Shown here: piece after piece, positions 1 to 8,473 of the stretch
How the letters are laid out: each line of letters begins with the position of its first letter
Numbering within the stretch: position 1 is the first letter of the stretch
DNA from: Flavobacterium sp. MK4S-17
Lineage (GTDB): Bacteria > Bacteroidota > Bacteroidia > Flavobacteriales > Flavobacteriaceae
Length of the DNA: 64,000 bases
Direction of reading: 5' to 3'
NCBI RefSeq assembly: GCF_009848495.1
Contig: NZ_WWEP01000012.1
Location: 62,001 to 126,000 of the forward strand
Translations under genes and position numbers: made by a program
Notes under the pieces: generated by a model
Seen by the model: the letters and a program-made list of their open reading frames with translations, nothing else
Database searches by the model: none
What the model was told of the DNA's origin: nothing

Positions 1-1
1 T

Positions 2-1009
2 AACCTGATTTTTGCCGACCCTGCCTTTATTATAATTTTCTGTACCATATTCAACATAATTAAGTTTTTTGTTTTATTGGGAATAGGGAAACTATATAAG
101 AAAAGCTCAGACCAGAATATGCTGTTTGCCTTTGCCCTCAGCCAGGCCGGTGAATTTGGTTTTGTTATACTGGGCTTTGCCAACCAGCTAAACCTTATGC
201 CTACCATGCTGGCCAACCAGATGATGGCGGTTATTGCGCTCAGTATGATAGGTACACCCTTCCTGCTCCTTATTAATGAAAAATGGATAGACCCCTATTT
301 TGGTGTTAAGGAAAAAGCCAAAAATGATTATGACAAAATTGATGAAGATGAAAATAATGATGTAATAATTGCCGGTTTCGGTAATTTTGGAAGTACTATA
401 GGACGGCTTTTAAAAGCAAACGGTATTCCTGCAACCGTATTAGATATGAATTCAGAACGGGTTGATTCCCTGCGGAAGATTGGCTTTAAGGTATATTACG
501 GGGATGCCACAAGGCTGGAACTGCTAAAGGCAGCAGGCTGTGAAAATGCCAAAATATTTATTGCCGCTATAGATAACCCGAGGGTAAACCTAAGCGTTAT
601 TGAAAAGGTAAAGAAACATTTTCCGCACCTGAAAATACTTGCACGTGCCCGCAACAGGAACGATGCCTTTGAAATAGTAGATATGGGGCTTAAAAACTTT
701 TACAGGGAAAATTTATACAGTGCCGTACACTTGGGTGTGGATGCATTGGTAGAACTGGGCCACCGCCGTTATACCGCTACAAGGCAGGGACAACGATTTA
801 TTAAATTTGACGAACAGGCAACCTTCAGGCTGGCAGAAAAACGCCATGACAAAAAAGCTTTCCTTGTAACATCTATGGAAGAAATTGAAATGCAGGAACA
901 GCTTATAAAAAGCGACCTTTATACTATGCTGGGCGCCAATGACCACGCTTGGGAAAGTGAAGACCTTAAACGCGAGGCAACAATGGAGAATAATTCTGAT
1001 AACAAATAA
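2..1009 (+). CDS. Kef-type monovalent cation:proton antiporter, C-terminal part
   Basis: Truncated by the left edge of the window: the frame is open from base 2, so only the last 335 residues are visible and the true start lies upstream. The first 90 or so visible residues are hydrophobic membrane segments and include the CPA2-family stretch SQAGEFGFVILG. A Rossmann-type TrkA-N/RCK domain follows, with the nucleotide-binding loop AGFGNFGSTIGR at about visible residues 124-135 and the conserved YGDATR further on. Proteins of this family exchange K+ or Na+ for H+ across the inner membrane and are gated by the cytoplasmic RCK domain. A TTG within the frame at 77 is not a credible start, because it would remove the transporter domain. 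The gene converges on guaB and shares a terminator with it. The transported ion cannot be told from this fragment. Confidence 0.88.
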   Translation, partial: NLIFADPAFIIIFCTIFNIIKFFVLLGIGKLYKKSSDQNMLFAFALSQAGEFGFVILGFANQLNLMPTMLANQMMAVIALSMIGTPFLLLINEKWIDPYFGVKEKAKNDYDKIDEDENNDVIIAGFGNFGSTIGRLLKANGIPATVLDMNSERVDSLRKIGFKVYYGDATRLELLKAAGCENAKIFIAAIDNPRVNLSVIEKVKKHFPHLKILARARNRNDAFEIVDMGLKNFYRENLYSAVHLGVDALVELGHRRYTATRQGQRFIKFDEQATFRLAEKRHDKKAFLVTSMEEIEMQEQLIKSDLYTMLGANDHAWESEDLKREATMENNSDNK

Positions 1010-1030
1010 AACCGCTTATTTTCGGTAATA

Positions 1031-1062
1031 AAAAACAGCCCTGAATCAGGGCTGTTTTTTTT
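1031..1062. terminator. Bidirectional rho-independent terminator
   Basis: Hairpin with arms ACAGCCCT and AGGGCTGT around a GAATC loop, flanked by A5 on the left and T8 on the right. It lies between the convergent antiporter and guaB genes and can stop transcription from either side. Confidence 0.85.
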
Positions 1063-1083
1063 ATTTAAATATTTTCAATTCAT

Positions 1084-2556
1084 TTACCTGCTGTAATTAG
1101 GTGCTTCCTTAGTAATAGTTACATTATGCGGATGGCTTTCTGTTATACCGCTCGAAGTCAGCCTTATAAAACGGGAATTTTCCTGTAAAGCAGGTATATC
1201 TTTTGCTCCGCAATATCCCATGCCTGCACGCAGGCCGCCTATAAATTGCAGCATACTTTCGTATAACTCGCCTTTATAGGGCACACGCCCCACAATACCT
1301 TCGGGCACAAGTTTTTTTACATCATCCTCAACATCCTGGAAATAACGGTCTTTCGAGCCTTCATTCATAGCTTCTACAGAACCCATCCCCCTGTAAGATT
1401 TAAACTTCCTGCCTTCAAATATTATAGTTTCTCCCGGAGATTCCTTAGTGCCTGCCAATAAAGAACCCAGCATTACGCAATCGGCTCCTGCGGCAAGGGC
1501 TTTAGGTATATCACCCGTATAACGGATACCGCCATCTGCAATAACAGGTACTCCGGTACCCCGCAGGGCGGCAGCTACCTCCAGCACTGCAGAAAACTGG
1601 GGGAAACCCACTCCTGCCACTACTCTTGTTGTGCATATAGAGCCCGGGCCTATACCTACTTTTACAGCATCTGCGCCATTTTCGGCAAGGTATTTTGCTG
1701 CTTCGGGTGTGGCAATATTGCCTACCACCACATCAAGTTCCGGGAATTTACTTTTTACTTCTTTCAAAACTTTTACAACACCCTGTGTGTGCCCATGCGC
1801 TGTATCAATAATAACCGCATCTACACCCGCGTTAACCAAAGCTTCTGCCCTTGTAACGGCATCAGCAGTAACGCCAAGTGCTGCAGCAACACGCAGCCTG
1901 CCGAATTTATCTTTATTGGCAATAGGCTTTTGGGTTAGTTTTGTTATATCCCTGAAGGTTATAAGCCCTATTAGCTTATATTCAGTATTTACTACCGGTA
2001 GCTTTTCAATTTTATTTTCCTGTAAAATACTTTCTGCGGCCTCAAGGGTTGTGCCCTCGCCTGCCGTTACCAGATTATCGGAAGTCATAACCTCCTGTAT
2101 AGAACGGCTGTTATCTTTTTCAAACCTAAGGTCGCGGTTGGTAACAATACCTTTCAATATCCCATTTTCATCTACCACAGGAATACCACCTATACCATAT
2201 TCCCTCATGGCATTTTTAGCATCGGACACCAAAGCAGTAAGCGGCAATGTAACGGGGTCTATTATCATGCCTGATTCTGCCCTTTTTACCCTTCGCACCT
2301 CAGCTGCCTGCTTGTCAATAGTCATATTTTTATGCAGTACACCTATACCGCCCTCTCGTGCCATGGCAATAGCCATATCGCTTTCGGTAACAGTATCCAT
2401 AGCTGCGGAAACTATTGGCACATTTAATGTAATATTTCGGGAAAATTTGGACTTGATGCTTACTTCGCGCGGAAGTACTTCAGAATAGTTTGGAACCAGC
2501 AATACATCATCGTAAGTTAAACCCTCACCGATGATTTTAGTTGTGTGTGCTTTCAT
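1084..2556 (-). CDS. guaB: Inosine-5'-monophosphate dehydrogenase
   Basis: Oxidises IMP to XMP with NAD+, the first committed step of GMP synthesis in the cytoplasm. At 490 residues it is the normal bacterial length. The N-terminal barrel part (LTYDDVLLVPNYSEVLP) is followed by two CBS domains at about residues 95-205, with repeated VVDENGILKGIVT and VVNTEYKLIGLIT strands. The barrel then resumes, carrying the active-site loop GPGSICTTR with the nucleophilic cysteine at residue 308 and the IADGGIRYTGD phosphate-binding region. It is transcribed alone, downstream of the ars genes on the same strand. The upstream gap of about 50 bp contains a flavobacterial -7 motif of its own. Confidence 0.97.
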   Translation of the reverse strand: MKAHTTKIIGEGLTYDDVLLVPNYSEVLPREVSIKSKFSRNITLNVPIVSAAMDTVTESDMAIAMAREGGIGVLHKNMTIDKQAAEVRRVKRAESGMIIDPVTLPLTALVSDAKNAMREYGIGGIPVVDENGILKGIVTNRDLRFEKDNSRSIQEVMTSDNLVTAGEGTTLEAAESILQENKIEKLPVVNTEYKLIGLITFRDITKLTQKPIANKDKFGRLRVAAALGVTADAVTRAEALVNAGVDAVIIDTAHGHTQGVVKVLKEVKSKFPELDVVVGNIATPEAAKYLAENGADAVKVGIGPGSICTTRVVAGVGFPQFSAVLEVAAALRGTGVPVIADGGIRYTGDIPKALAAGADCVMLGSLLAGTKESPGETIIFEGRKFKSYRGMGSVEAMNEGSKDRYFQDVEDDVKKLVPEGIVGRVPYKGELYESMLQFIGGLRAGMGYCGAKDIPALQENSRFIRLTSSGITESHPHNVTITKEAPNYSR

Positions 2557-2583
2557 CGTTGCAATTTGTAGTTAAATTGCATG

Positions 2584-2591
2584 CAAATATA
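2584..2591 (-). promoter_or_regulatory. Candidate guaB promoter (-7 element)
   Basis: On the minus strand this reads TATATTTG, a perfect match to the Bacteroidota -7 consensus TAnnTTTG, 28 bp before the guaB start. I see no clear TTG -33 element at the usual distance, so this is a candidate only. Confidence 0.4.
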
Positions 2592-2607
2592 CATAATTTT
2601 TAATGAT

Positions 2608-3042
2608 TTATGCTTGCCGAGACTGTTTTATATGTTGATTTATAAAGGTTGCACTAAACTCCTTAATCATATCCCTTACTTCCCTAAACTGCTTCATTAC
2701 TTCTTCATCATTTCCTGTTGCTTTTGCCGGGTCAGGAAAATTATGATGAAATTTTAGGGCATTTCCAGGGAAAAAAGGGCACTGCTCTTTGGCATTATCA
2801 CATACGGTTATTACATAATCAAAATTTATATTGCTGTATTCATCAACATTATTGGAAGTATGCATGGATATATCTATACCATCTTCCCTCATTACAGCAA
2901 TAGCTTTAGGGTTTACCCCATGGGTTTGTGTACCTGCACTGTAAACTTCTGCCCTATTACCGCTAAAATGCCTGAGATAACCTTCTGCTATCTGGCTCCT
3001 GCAACTGTTGCCTGTACAAAGCACTAAAATTTTCTTTTTCAT
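2608..3042 (-). CDS. arsC: Arsenate reductase, thioredoxin-coupled, low-molecular-weight phosphatase fold
   Basis: Reduces arsenate to arsenite using a cascade of three cysteines. The P-loop CTGNSCRS sits at residues 9-16 with Cys9 as nucleophile. The second pair of cysteines occurs in VCDNAKEQCPFF, matching the Cys82/Cys89 pair of the staphylococcal thioredoxin-linked enzyme. FPDPAKA supplies the aspartate of the phosphatase fold. I chose the ATG that gives MKKKILVLC; an in-frame ATG four codons upstream (3054) is also possible. It is the last gene of a small ars operon after arsR and a DUF6428 gene. No arsenite efflux gene follows; guaB comes next. Confidence 0.9.
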   Translation of the reverse strand: MKKKILVLCTGNSCRSQIAEGYLRHFSGNRAEVYSAGTQTHGVNPKAIAVMREDGIDISMHTSNNVDEYSNINFDYVITVCDNAKEQCPFFPGNALKFHHNFPDPAKATGNDEEVMKQFREVRDMIKEFSATFINQHIKQSRQA

Positions 3043-3168
3043 ACCATTAACCATATTATATTAATAATGCAAAACTTGGCATCAAAGCCAAAAATTAACT
3101 GCAGCACAATAACTGATGTAGTTATTATAATTATCTTTTTATGCTTTTTATTTAAATTTCTTTTAGCA

Positions 3169-3633
3169 TCAGCAGCACCCACTACCGGGTGAACAGCATG
3201 ATTCAGCAGTTTTATGATTTTCATCTTCTTTTGTTATAACAGTAATGCCACAACTGTCAGGTGCAAGGCAGGTTGTGGTTTTATTTGTAAGTATAAAGTC
3301 ACTTCCATTAAATTCAAGGCTGTATTTACCAATAGTACTTCCCTGATATTCTATTTCAATTTCCCCGTCTTCCAAATCCAGTTTCCTTTCTGAAAGTTTA
3401 ATAATATTCAGTAGTTTATGTGGTTTTAGCCGATGCTCAATATCATTGGCACTCCATAACTGGAAATTTATATTTTTTTCTACACGTACAACGCCTCCAC
3501 AATCAATAAAACGTTTTTCGATACATCCAACTTCTGTAACATGAAAATGAGCAGGCACATAGCTACTATCTTCAAGCCTGAAACTGACTTTATCAATTTG
3601 CTGTAGAATATTTTTAAACTCAGATAATTTCAT
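3169..3633 (-). CDS. DUF6428-type protein with C-terminal cysteine tail, ars operon
   Basis: A 154-residue soluble protein of unknown function, 15 bp downstream of arsR and upstream of arsC. I assign it to the DUF6428 group of small Bacteroidota proteins that accompany arsR and arsC; this is from memory of the family and context, not a search. The body has HFHVTEVGCIEKRFIDCGG near residues 29-47 and a CLAPDSCG segment near 119-126. It ends in ESCCSPGSGCC, four cysteines in the last eleven residues. Such a tail could bind arsenite or another soft metal, which is an inference. No signal peptide or membrane segment is visible. Confidence 0.75.
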   Translation of the reverse strand: MKLSEFKNILQQIDKVSFRLEDSSYVPAHFHVTEVGCIEKRFIDCGGVVRVEKNINFQLWSANDIEHRLKPHKLLNIIKLSERKLDLEDGEIEIEYQGSTIGKYSLEFNGSDFILTNKTTTCLAPDSCGITVITKEDENHKTAESCCSPGSGCC

Positions 3634-3648
3634 AATTACTATTTTACG

Positions 3649-3981
3649 TTAACAACATTCTTCGTTTTTTTCTTTAAGCTTTTCAGAAATTCCTGAAAAA
3701 TACTTCAATAGCTTTTCTACTGCTGTTTCATCAATGCAGTAACATATAGCAGTGCCTTCAATATTCCCTTTTATCAGCCCTGCATTTTTCAATTCTTTAA
3801 GATGCTGTGAAACTGTAGTTTGTGCTAAAGGCAGTTCATTAACAATATCGCTGCAAATACATTCATTTACTTTTAATAAATATTCCAGAATAGCTACCCG
3901 TGCCGGGTTTCCCAATGCCTTTGCTATTACGGCAACTTCATTTTGATTTTCTGTAAATAATCCTGTTTTAGTAATACCCAT
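3649..3981 (-). CDS. arsR: ArsR-family metalloregulatory repressor
   Basis: A winged-helix ArsR/SmtB repressor that should leave DNA when it binds As(III) or a related ion. The helix-turn-helix spans NELPLAQTTVSQHLKELKN. Before it stands the metal-binding ECICSDI, a Cys-X-Cys in the position of the classic ELCVCDL motif, and the protein ends in EECC, which gives further thiols. I use the ATG at 3981; a TTG seven codons upstream is in frame but lies inside the palindromic operator. It is the first gene of the operon arsR-DUF6428-arsC and is probably autoregulated. Confidence 0.9.
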   Translation of the reverse strand: MGITKTGLFTENQNEVAVIAKALGNPARVAILEYLLKVNECICSDIVNELPLAQTTVSQHLKELKNAGLIKGNIEGTAICYCIDETAVEKLLKYFSGISEKLKEKNEECC

Positions 3982-3993
3982 ACCTATATTTAT

Positions 3994-4005
3994 ATATTGC
4001 AATAT
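3994..4005. promoter_or_regulatory. Putative ArsR operator
   Basis: A perfect 12-bp palindrome, ATATTGCAATAT, 12 bp upstream of the arsR ATG. The position and form suit autorepression by an ArsR dimer. The assignment is inferred from the palindrome and its neighbour. Confidence 0.6.
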
Positions 4006-4049
4006 TACGATAAATATAGAAATAAAAAAATTATTGGTGACTTTTTTGA

Positions 4050-4913
4050 TTAATGAAATTCACCAAACAGCTTAGTTGCTTCATTATACGCGCTTTCAAA
4101 GCTTAAGGAATTAAGGTGCGTTGTAACTTTCTGGGTTGTAAAGTAGGAAAGCATTTTTTCTGTCGGCATGTTACCTGTAAGGTCATCTTTCGCCATTGGG
4201 CAACCGCCAAAACCCTGGATGGCTCCATCAAAACGACGGCAACCTGCTTTATAGGCCGCATCTGTTTTTTCATGCCATTTGTCAGGTGTGGTGTGCAGGT
4301 GTGCCCCAAATTCAACATCAGGATATTTAGGTATAAGGTTGGCAAAAAGGTAATCAATTACTTCTGGGGTAGAACTGCCTATGGTGTCCGAAAGTGATAA
4401 AATCTTTACGCCCATACCGGCAAGTTTTTCTGTCCACTCCCCTACTATCTCCACATTCCAAGGGTCGCCATAAGGGTTACCAAATCCCATTGAAAGATAT
4501 GCTACCACTTCTTTACCTGCTTTGGCAGCAATATTCAGTATTTCCTGTAATGTAATTATAGATTCGGAAATAGTTTTATGCGTATTACGCATCTGGAAAT
4601 TCTCTGATATTGAAAACGGATAACCAAGATATTGTATTTCAGGATGCACTGCTGCATTTTCAGCCCCTTTGGTATTGGCTATAATGGCAAGCAATTTGCT
4701 TCTTGTGGCTGAAAGGTCTAATCCTGCTAATACCTCGGCAGTGTCCTGCATCTGCGGAATGGCTTTGGGCGACACAAAACTGCCAAAGTCAATAGTATCA
4801 AACCCAACCCTTAACAGTGATTGTATATAGGTTATCTTTCTTTCAGTAGGAATAAAAGCCTTAATGCCCTGCATGGCATCGCGGGGGCATTCTATAATTT
4901 TTACCTGCTCCAT
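4050..4913 (-). CDS. Hydroxymethylglutaryl-CoA lyase
   Basis: Cleaves HMG-CoA to acetyl-CoA and acetoacetate, the last step of leucine degradation. The 287-residue protein is an HMGL-like TIM barrel. The start has KIIECPRDAMQG, the family's metal/substrate motif. The metal-binding GAHLHTT is followed by the catalytic cysteine loop GFGGCPMAKDDLTGNMPTE, which is diagnostic for HMG-CoA lyase rather than isopropylmalate synthase. Transcription is monocistronic to judge from 109 bp of upstream spacing and the adjacent unrelated ars operon. Two partners in the same pathway lie elsewhere in the window: leucine dehydrogenase at 10.3 kb and a carboxylase beta subunit at 50 kb. Confidence 0.92.
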   Translation of the reverse strand: MEQVKIIECPRDAMQGIKAFIPTERKITYIQSLLRVGFDTIDFGSFVSPKAIPQMQDTAEVLAGLDLSATRSKLLAIIANTKGAENAAVHPEIQYLGYPFSISENFQMRNTHKTISESIITLQEILNIAAKAGKEVVAYLSMGFGNPYGDPWNVEIVGEWTEKLAGMGVKILSLSDTIGSSTPEVIDYLFANLIPKYPDVEFGAHLHTTPDKWHEKTDAAYKAGCRRFDGAIQGFGGCPMAKDDLTGNMPTEKMLSYFTTQKVTTHLNSLSFESAYNEATKLFGEFH

Positions 4914-5021
4914 AGAAAACCAAAGATAATAAAGATTTTTAAAGATAGTAAACCTAAAATATCTTTACTATAGCCTAAATTATAATATCTGTAATTTTAA
5001 AAGGCTTATTGTGATAATATA

Positions 5022-6059
5022 TTAATACAAGCCCTTTTCGAGTATTTTTTTATTTATGGCTTTTACCAAAGCCGGGCCTTCATAAATAAACCCTGTATAT
5101 AATTGTACAAGGCTTGCACCAGCTTCCAGTTTTTCAATGGCATCCTCAGGCGTATGAATACCGCCTACACCAATTATAGGAAAAGACCTGTTGCTTTTTT
5201 GTGACAGGAAGCGTATCACTTCAGTAGAACACCTGCATAATGGTTTTCCGCTTAGTCCGCCTGATTCTTTTCTGTTTTCAGATTTTAAACCTTCACGGCT
5301 TAATGTTGTATTAGTGGCTATTACACCCGCTATAGCTGTTTCCTTTACAATATCAATAATATCAAGCAACTGGTCATCAGTAAGGTCGGGTGCTATTTTT
5401 AACAGTATTGGCTTAGGCATAACTTTAGCTTTATTTAAAGCCTGTAGTGCCATTAACAGCCTGGTTAATGGTTCTTTATCCTGTAATTCCCTTAAATTAG
5501 GTGTATTGGGCGAGCTTACATTAACTACAAAATAATCAACATAATCATAAAGTGCTTCAAAACAAATTTCATAATCTGTTACTGCCTCTTCATTTGGTGT
5601 TACCTTATTTTTACCAATGTTACCGCCAATAAGTACATGATTTTTCCCTTTGGGGTTTTTCTTCAATCGCTCAACTGCAGCAGCTACCCCGCCATTATTA
5701 AAGCCCATGCGGTTAATAATAGCATTATCCTCCTTTAAACGGAACAGCCTTTTTTTGGGGTTGCCTTCCTGTGGCTTTGGGGTAAGTGTGCCTATTTCTA
5801 TAAATCCGAATCCACAACTGGACAATTCATGAAAAAGAGTGGCATTCTTATCAAGCCCGGCAGCAAGCCCTACGGGATTTTTAAACCTGAGCCCGAAAAC
5901 TTCGCGTTCCAGCCTTTTATCATTAACTGTAAAAGCTGATTTTATCATTGAGGATACACCTGGTATCCTGCTTATAAAACGAAATGAATTAAAGGTAAAG
6001 TGGTGTACTTTTTCAGGATCAAAATGAAAAAGCAAAGGGCGTATAACTGATTTGTACAT
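5022..6059 (-). CDS. pyrD: Dihydroorotate dehydrogenase (quinone), class 2
   Basis: Oxidises dihydroorotate to orotate in pyrimidine synthesis and passes electrons to the membrane quinone pool through FMN. The N-terminal extension [19 protein letters not shown] is the membrane-association segment specific to class 2. [17 protein letters not shown] contains the catalytic serine, and [11 protein letters not shown] binds the FMN phosphate. I choose the ATG giving MYKSVIRP at 6059; an ATG ten codons upstream only adds a poorly conserved [10 protein letters not shown]. It is divergent from the HD-domain gene across about 85 bp. Confidence 0.95.
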   Translation of the reverse strand: MYKSVIRPLLFHFDPEKVHHFTFNSFRFISRIPGVSSMIKSAFTVNDKRLEREVFGLRFKNPVGLAAGLDKNATLFHELSSCGFGFIEIGTLTPKPQEGNPKKRLFRLKEDNAIINRMGFNNGGVAAAVERLKKNPKGKNHVLIGGNIGKNKVTPNEEAVTDYEICFEALYDYVDYFVVNVSSPNTPNLRELQDKEPLTRLLMALQALNKAKVMPKPILLKIAPDLTDDQLLDIIDIVKETAIAGVIATNTTLSREGLKSENRKESGGLSGKPLCRCSTEVIRFLSQKSNRSFPIIGVGGIHTPEDAIEKLEAGASLVQLYTGFIYEGPALVKAINKKILEKGLY

Positions 6060-6077
6060 AGTTGTTGTGTTGTGGTG

Positions 6078-6085
6078 CAAAAATA
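6078..6085 (-). promoter_or_regulatory. Candidate pyrD promoter (-7 element)
   Basis: Reads TATTTTTG on the minus strand, a perfect TAnnTTTG, about 19 bp before the chosen pyrD ATG. Its position downstream of the alternative ATG at 6089 supports the shorter pyrD start. No clear -33 TTG. Confidence 0.4.
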
Positions 6086-6107
6086 ACATTATCCTGACAA
6101 TAATTAC

Positions 6108-6115
6108 TAATTTTG
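6108..6115 (+). promoter_or_regulatory. Candidate promoter of HD-domain gene (-7 element)
   Basis: TAATTTTG on the plus strand fits TAnnTTTG and lies 29 bp before the ATG at 6145. It stands back to back with the pyrD candidate. The -33 element is not evident. Confidence 0.35.
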
Positions 6116-6144
6116 ATAAGAACCGATAAATCTCATATCCTTTT

Positions 6145-6759
6145 ATGATAAAAGATATTTTTTATGAACTATTGGGAGTTTATACTAAGGATAAGTCTTT
6201 AATTCAGAAACTTTGGGCTGAAATAGAAACCAATTATACATCTCGTGCCAGGCATTACCATACCCTACAGCATTTGGAAAATATATTTAAAGAGTTATGT
6301 GAATGCTACGATGAAATTTCTGATTGGGATACCATACTTTTTTCATTATTTTACCACGATGTAATTTACAATTCATCAAAAAAGGATAATGAGGAAAAGA
6401 GTGTAGATGTAGCTGTAAAATGCTTACTTCAAATCAATTATCATAGCCACAGGATAGATTTATGTTGTCAGGAAATTATGGCTACAAAAAGCCATACAAT
6501 AAATGATAATTATGATGTAAACCTTTTTACGGATGCCGACCTTTCAATATTAGGCTATTCTTGGGAAAAGTATGAAGAATACTATAAACAGGTTCGGAAA
6601 GAATACAGCATATATCCTGACTTTTTGTACAAACCCGGCAGGAAAAAGGTATTGCAACATTTTCTTGATATGGAAAGCATATTTAAAACTGAGTTTTTCA
6701 AGAATAAATATGAAAATACTGCAAGGACTAATATCCAAAAAGAATTAAGCCTGCTTTAA
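6145..6759 (+). CDS. HD-superfamily predicted metal-dependent phosphohydrolase
   Basis: A 204-residue cytoplasmic protein of the HD superfamily. Metal-ligand histidines appear as [12 protein letters not shown] near residues 36-47 and [11 protein letters not shown] near 67-77. A later TDADLSILG region at about residues 130-138 supplies the distal aspartate. Relatives are annotated as predicted HD phosphohydrolases with no established substrate, and I cannot assign one here. It is read alone between pyrD (divergent) and pepT (same direction, 58 bp further on). Confidence 0.8.
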   Translation: MIKDIFYELLGVYTKDKSLIQKLWAEIETNYTSRARHYHTLQHLENIFKELCECYDEISDWDTILFSLFYHDVIYNSSKKDNEEKSVDVAVKCLLQINYHSHRIDLCCQEIMATKSHTINDNYDVNLFTDADLSILGYSWEKYEEYYKQVRKEYSIYPDFLYKPGRKKVLQHFLDMESIFKTEFFKNKYENTARTNIQKELSLL

Positions 6760-6782
6760 ATATGATACTCTCAAATAAATCG

Positions 6783-6790
6783 TAAATTTG
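6783..6790 (+). promoter_or_regulatory. Candidate pepT promoter (-7 element)
   Basis: TAAATTTG, matching TAnnTTTG, 28 bp before the pepT ATG. The -33 region does not show a clean TTG. Confidence 0.4.
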
Positions 6791-6817
6791 TGCTTCATTA
6801 TTAATAAATATTAAAAA

Positions 6818-8080
6818 ATGCAGCATATAATAAACCGTTTTATTAGCTATGTTACTGTTGATACAGAATCTGATCCTAATTCTGATACCACCCCAAGCAC
6901 CGCAAAACAATGGGACCTTGCCAATAAGCTTGTAGAAGAGCTAAAAGCAATAGGCATGGAAGATGTTACCATTGATGAAAATGCTTATATAATGGCTACA
7001 TTACCCTCTAATGTTGAGCATGATGTTCCGGTTATTGGCTTTGTATCGCATTTTGATACTACACCCGATTTTACAGGTGCAAATGTAAAACCCCAGATTA
7101 TTGAAAACTATGATGGTGGCGACATTGTACTGAATAAAGAACAGGATATAATACTTTCCCCTGATTATTTTAAAGACCTTTTACAATATAAAGGCCAAAC
7201 CATTATTACTACAGACGGTACTACCCTATTGGGTGCAGACGACAAAGCCGGTATTACCGAAATTGTAACGGCTATGGAATACCTTATAAATAATCCTGAT
7301 ATTAAACATGGTAAAATTCGTGTAGGTTTTACACCGGATGAGGAAATTGGCCGCGGTGCACATAAATTTGATGTGAAAAAATTTGGTGCCGACTGGGCTT
7401 ATACAATGGATGGCAGCCAGATTGGCGAACTGGAATATGAAAACTTTAATGCTGCCGGTGCCAGGATAACATTTAAGGGTAAAAGCGTTCACCCCGGTTA
7501 TGCAAAAGGAAAAATGATAAACTCTATGCTGCTGGCAAATAAATTTATTTCTGAACTGCCCGGTGATGAAGTACCTGAAAAAACTTCCGGTTACGATGGC
7601 TTTTTTCATGTTACAGGAATTACAGGGAGCATTGAGGAAACAGTTGTTCAGCTTATTATACGCGACCATGATAAAAAGAAGTTTGAAAAACGCAAGAAGC
7701 TGGTAAAGAAAATTGCTAAGGATATAAACAAAAAATACCGAAAGAAATTTGGTGATGATATTGTTATAGCCGAAGTTAAAGATCAGTACTATAACATGAA
7801 AGAAAAAGTGGTTCCTGTAATGCACATAGTTGACATTGCTGAAAAAGCCATGAAATCTTTAGATATTAAACCTATAATTAAACCTATTCGCGGCGGCACT
7901 GATGGCTGCCAGCTTTCTTATATGGGCCTGCCATGCCCTAATATATTTGCGGGTGGGCACAATTTTCATGGTAAGTATGAATATGTACCTGTAGAAAGCA
8001 TGCAAAAAGCTGTAGAAGTGATTGTAAAAATTGCAGAGCTTACAGCAAAACAAAAAAATGGAAAAACAAAAAAGGAATAA
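6818..8080 (+). CDS. pepT: Peptidase T (tripeptide aminopeptidase)
   Basis: An M20 family dizinc exopeptidase that removes the N-terminal residue from tripeptides in the cytoplasm. At 420 residues it is the usual PepT length. Zinc ligands are visible as VSHFDTTPD (His78, catalytic Asp80) and LLGADDKAG (Asp near 141). [15 protein letters not shown] contains the catalytic and metal glutamates at 175-176, and the C-terminal [18 protein letters not shown] is PepT-like. No signal peptide. A strong terminator follows directly. Confidence 0.96.
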   Translation: MQHIINRFISYVTVDTESDPNSDTTPSTAKQWDLANKLVEELKAIGMEDVTIDENAYIMATLPSNVEHDVPVIGFVSHFDTTPDFTGANVKPQIIENYDGGDIVLNKEQDIILSPDYFKDLLQYKGQTIITTDGTTLLGADDKAGITEIVTAMEYLINNPDIKHGKIRVGFTPDEEIGRGAHKFDVKKFGADWAYTMDGSQIGELEYENFNAAGARITFKGKSVHPGYAKGKMINSMLLANKFISELPGDEVPEKTSGYDGFFHVTGITGSIEETVVQLIIRDHDKKKFEKRKKLVKKIAKDINKKYRKKFGDDIVIAEVKDQYYNMKEKVVPVMHIVDIAEKAMKSLDIKPIIKPIRGGTDGCQLSYMGLPCPNIFAGGHNFHGKYEYVPVESMQKAVEVIVKIAELTAKQKNGKTKKE

Positions 8081-8109
8081 GCAGCTATTTAAATAATAAG
8101 TATGCCTTA

Positions 8110-8146
8110 AAAAATCCCCATCATAAATTATATGATGGGGATTTTT
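8110..8146. terminator. Terminator after pepT (left copy of a near-duplicate hairpin)
   Basis: A perfect 16-bp stem, AAAAATCCCCATCATA (8110-8125) pairing with 8131-8146, around the loop AATTA. The same AAAATCCCCATC / GATGGGGATTTT arms recur in the hairpin at 8441-8473. Confidence 0.85.
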
Positions 8147-8149
8147 ATA

Positions 8150-8440
8150 TTTTACTGCTATAAAACAGCAAGGCTACACAAACTTATATTTATTCGCCGT
8201 GTATTGCCGTGTTGCTGACCGGTTTCCGCATAAAGCGCCGGCGTAGGTTTCGCCCTGTACGAACGGGTGGAAAGTACAGCGCCCCTTACAGCCTCCTCGG
8301 CAAAGCTGACTACCCGTCATCTTCGCTTCGACATCATATAAGCAGTTTCACCTGTTTCAATGCTGTAAAGTTAGGCAACCATTTCTTATAACACTCTTAA
8401 GTGAAGCCTAAGATGTTGTTAATGTATAATGAGTACCATA
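8150..8440. other. GC-richer non-coding island, possible structured RNA or small inserted element
   Basis: About 290 bp between pepT and yajC that holds no credible gene. The core, about 8195-8335, is visibly richer in G and C than its surroundings. Complementary segments can be found: AACA and AGGCT and CAC at 8164-8179 pair with GTG, AGCCT and TGTT at 8401-8417, closing the island. Inside, CTGTAC (8255-8260) pairs with GTACAG (8274-8279), GGCG (8240-8243) with CGCC (8251-8254), and ACGGGT (8263-8268) with ACCCGT (8312-8317). The last pair would form a pseudoknot with the loop of the first. I do not recognise tmRNA, RNase P, SRP or 6S signatures. Orientation is unknown. Conserved RNA or a remnant of a small mobile element are both possible. 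Confidence 0.4.
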
Positions 8441-8473
8441 AAAAAATCCCCATCTTAAAGATGGGGATTTTTT
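8441..8473. terminator. Terminator after yajC (right copy of a near-duplicate hairpin)
   Basis: A 15-bp perfect stem, AAAAAATCCCCATCT (8441-8455) pairing with 8459-8473, loop TAA. It begins at the yajC stop codon and ends the minus-strand nusB-DUF1573-yajC unit. It nearly repeats the hairpin at 8110-8146. Confidence 0.85.

Noticed and set aside
1631..2488. An 285-codon open frame on the plus strand, antisense to guaB
   Set aside because: It mirrors a highly conserved enzyme in low-complexity Ser/Leu/Ile composition with no recognisable domain; guaB accounts for the region.
3039..3224. A 61-codon minus-strand frame between arsC and DUF6428
   Set aside because: It overlaps both genes in another frame, and its content is typical of chance translation; the real intergenic gap is about 115 bp.
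8370..8376. GTTAGGC, resembling an integron attC core site
   Set aside because: No partner RYYYAAC at a suitable distance, and no integrase in the window.
8209..8391. A 60-codon frame in the GC-richer island
   Set aside because: Basic, Ser/Arg-rich, no domain, no start context and no homology that I recognise; the island reads better as non-coding.
8150..8440. Island as tmRNA, RNase P, SRP RNA, 6S or cobalamin riboswitch
   Set aside because: A GGAAAGT and a GGTGAAA occur, but the other obligatory parts (tRNA-like 3' end, ACAGAA, GNAR SRP loop, B12 box) are missing on both strands.
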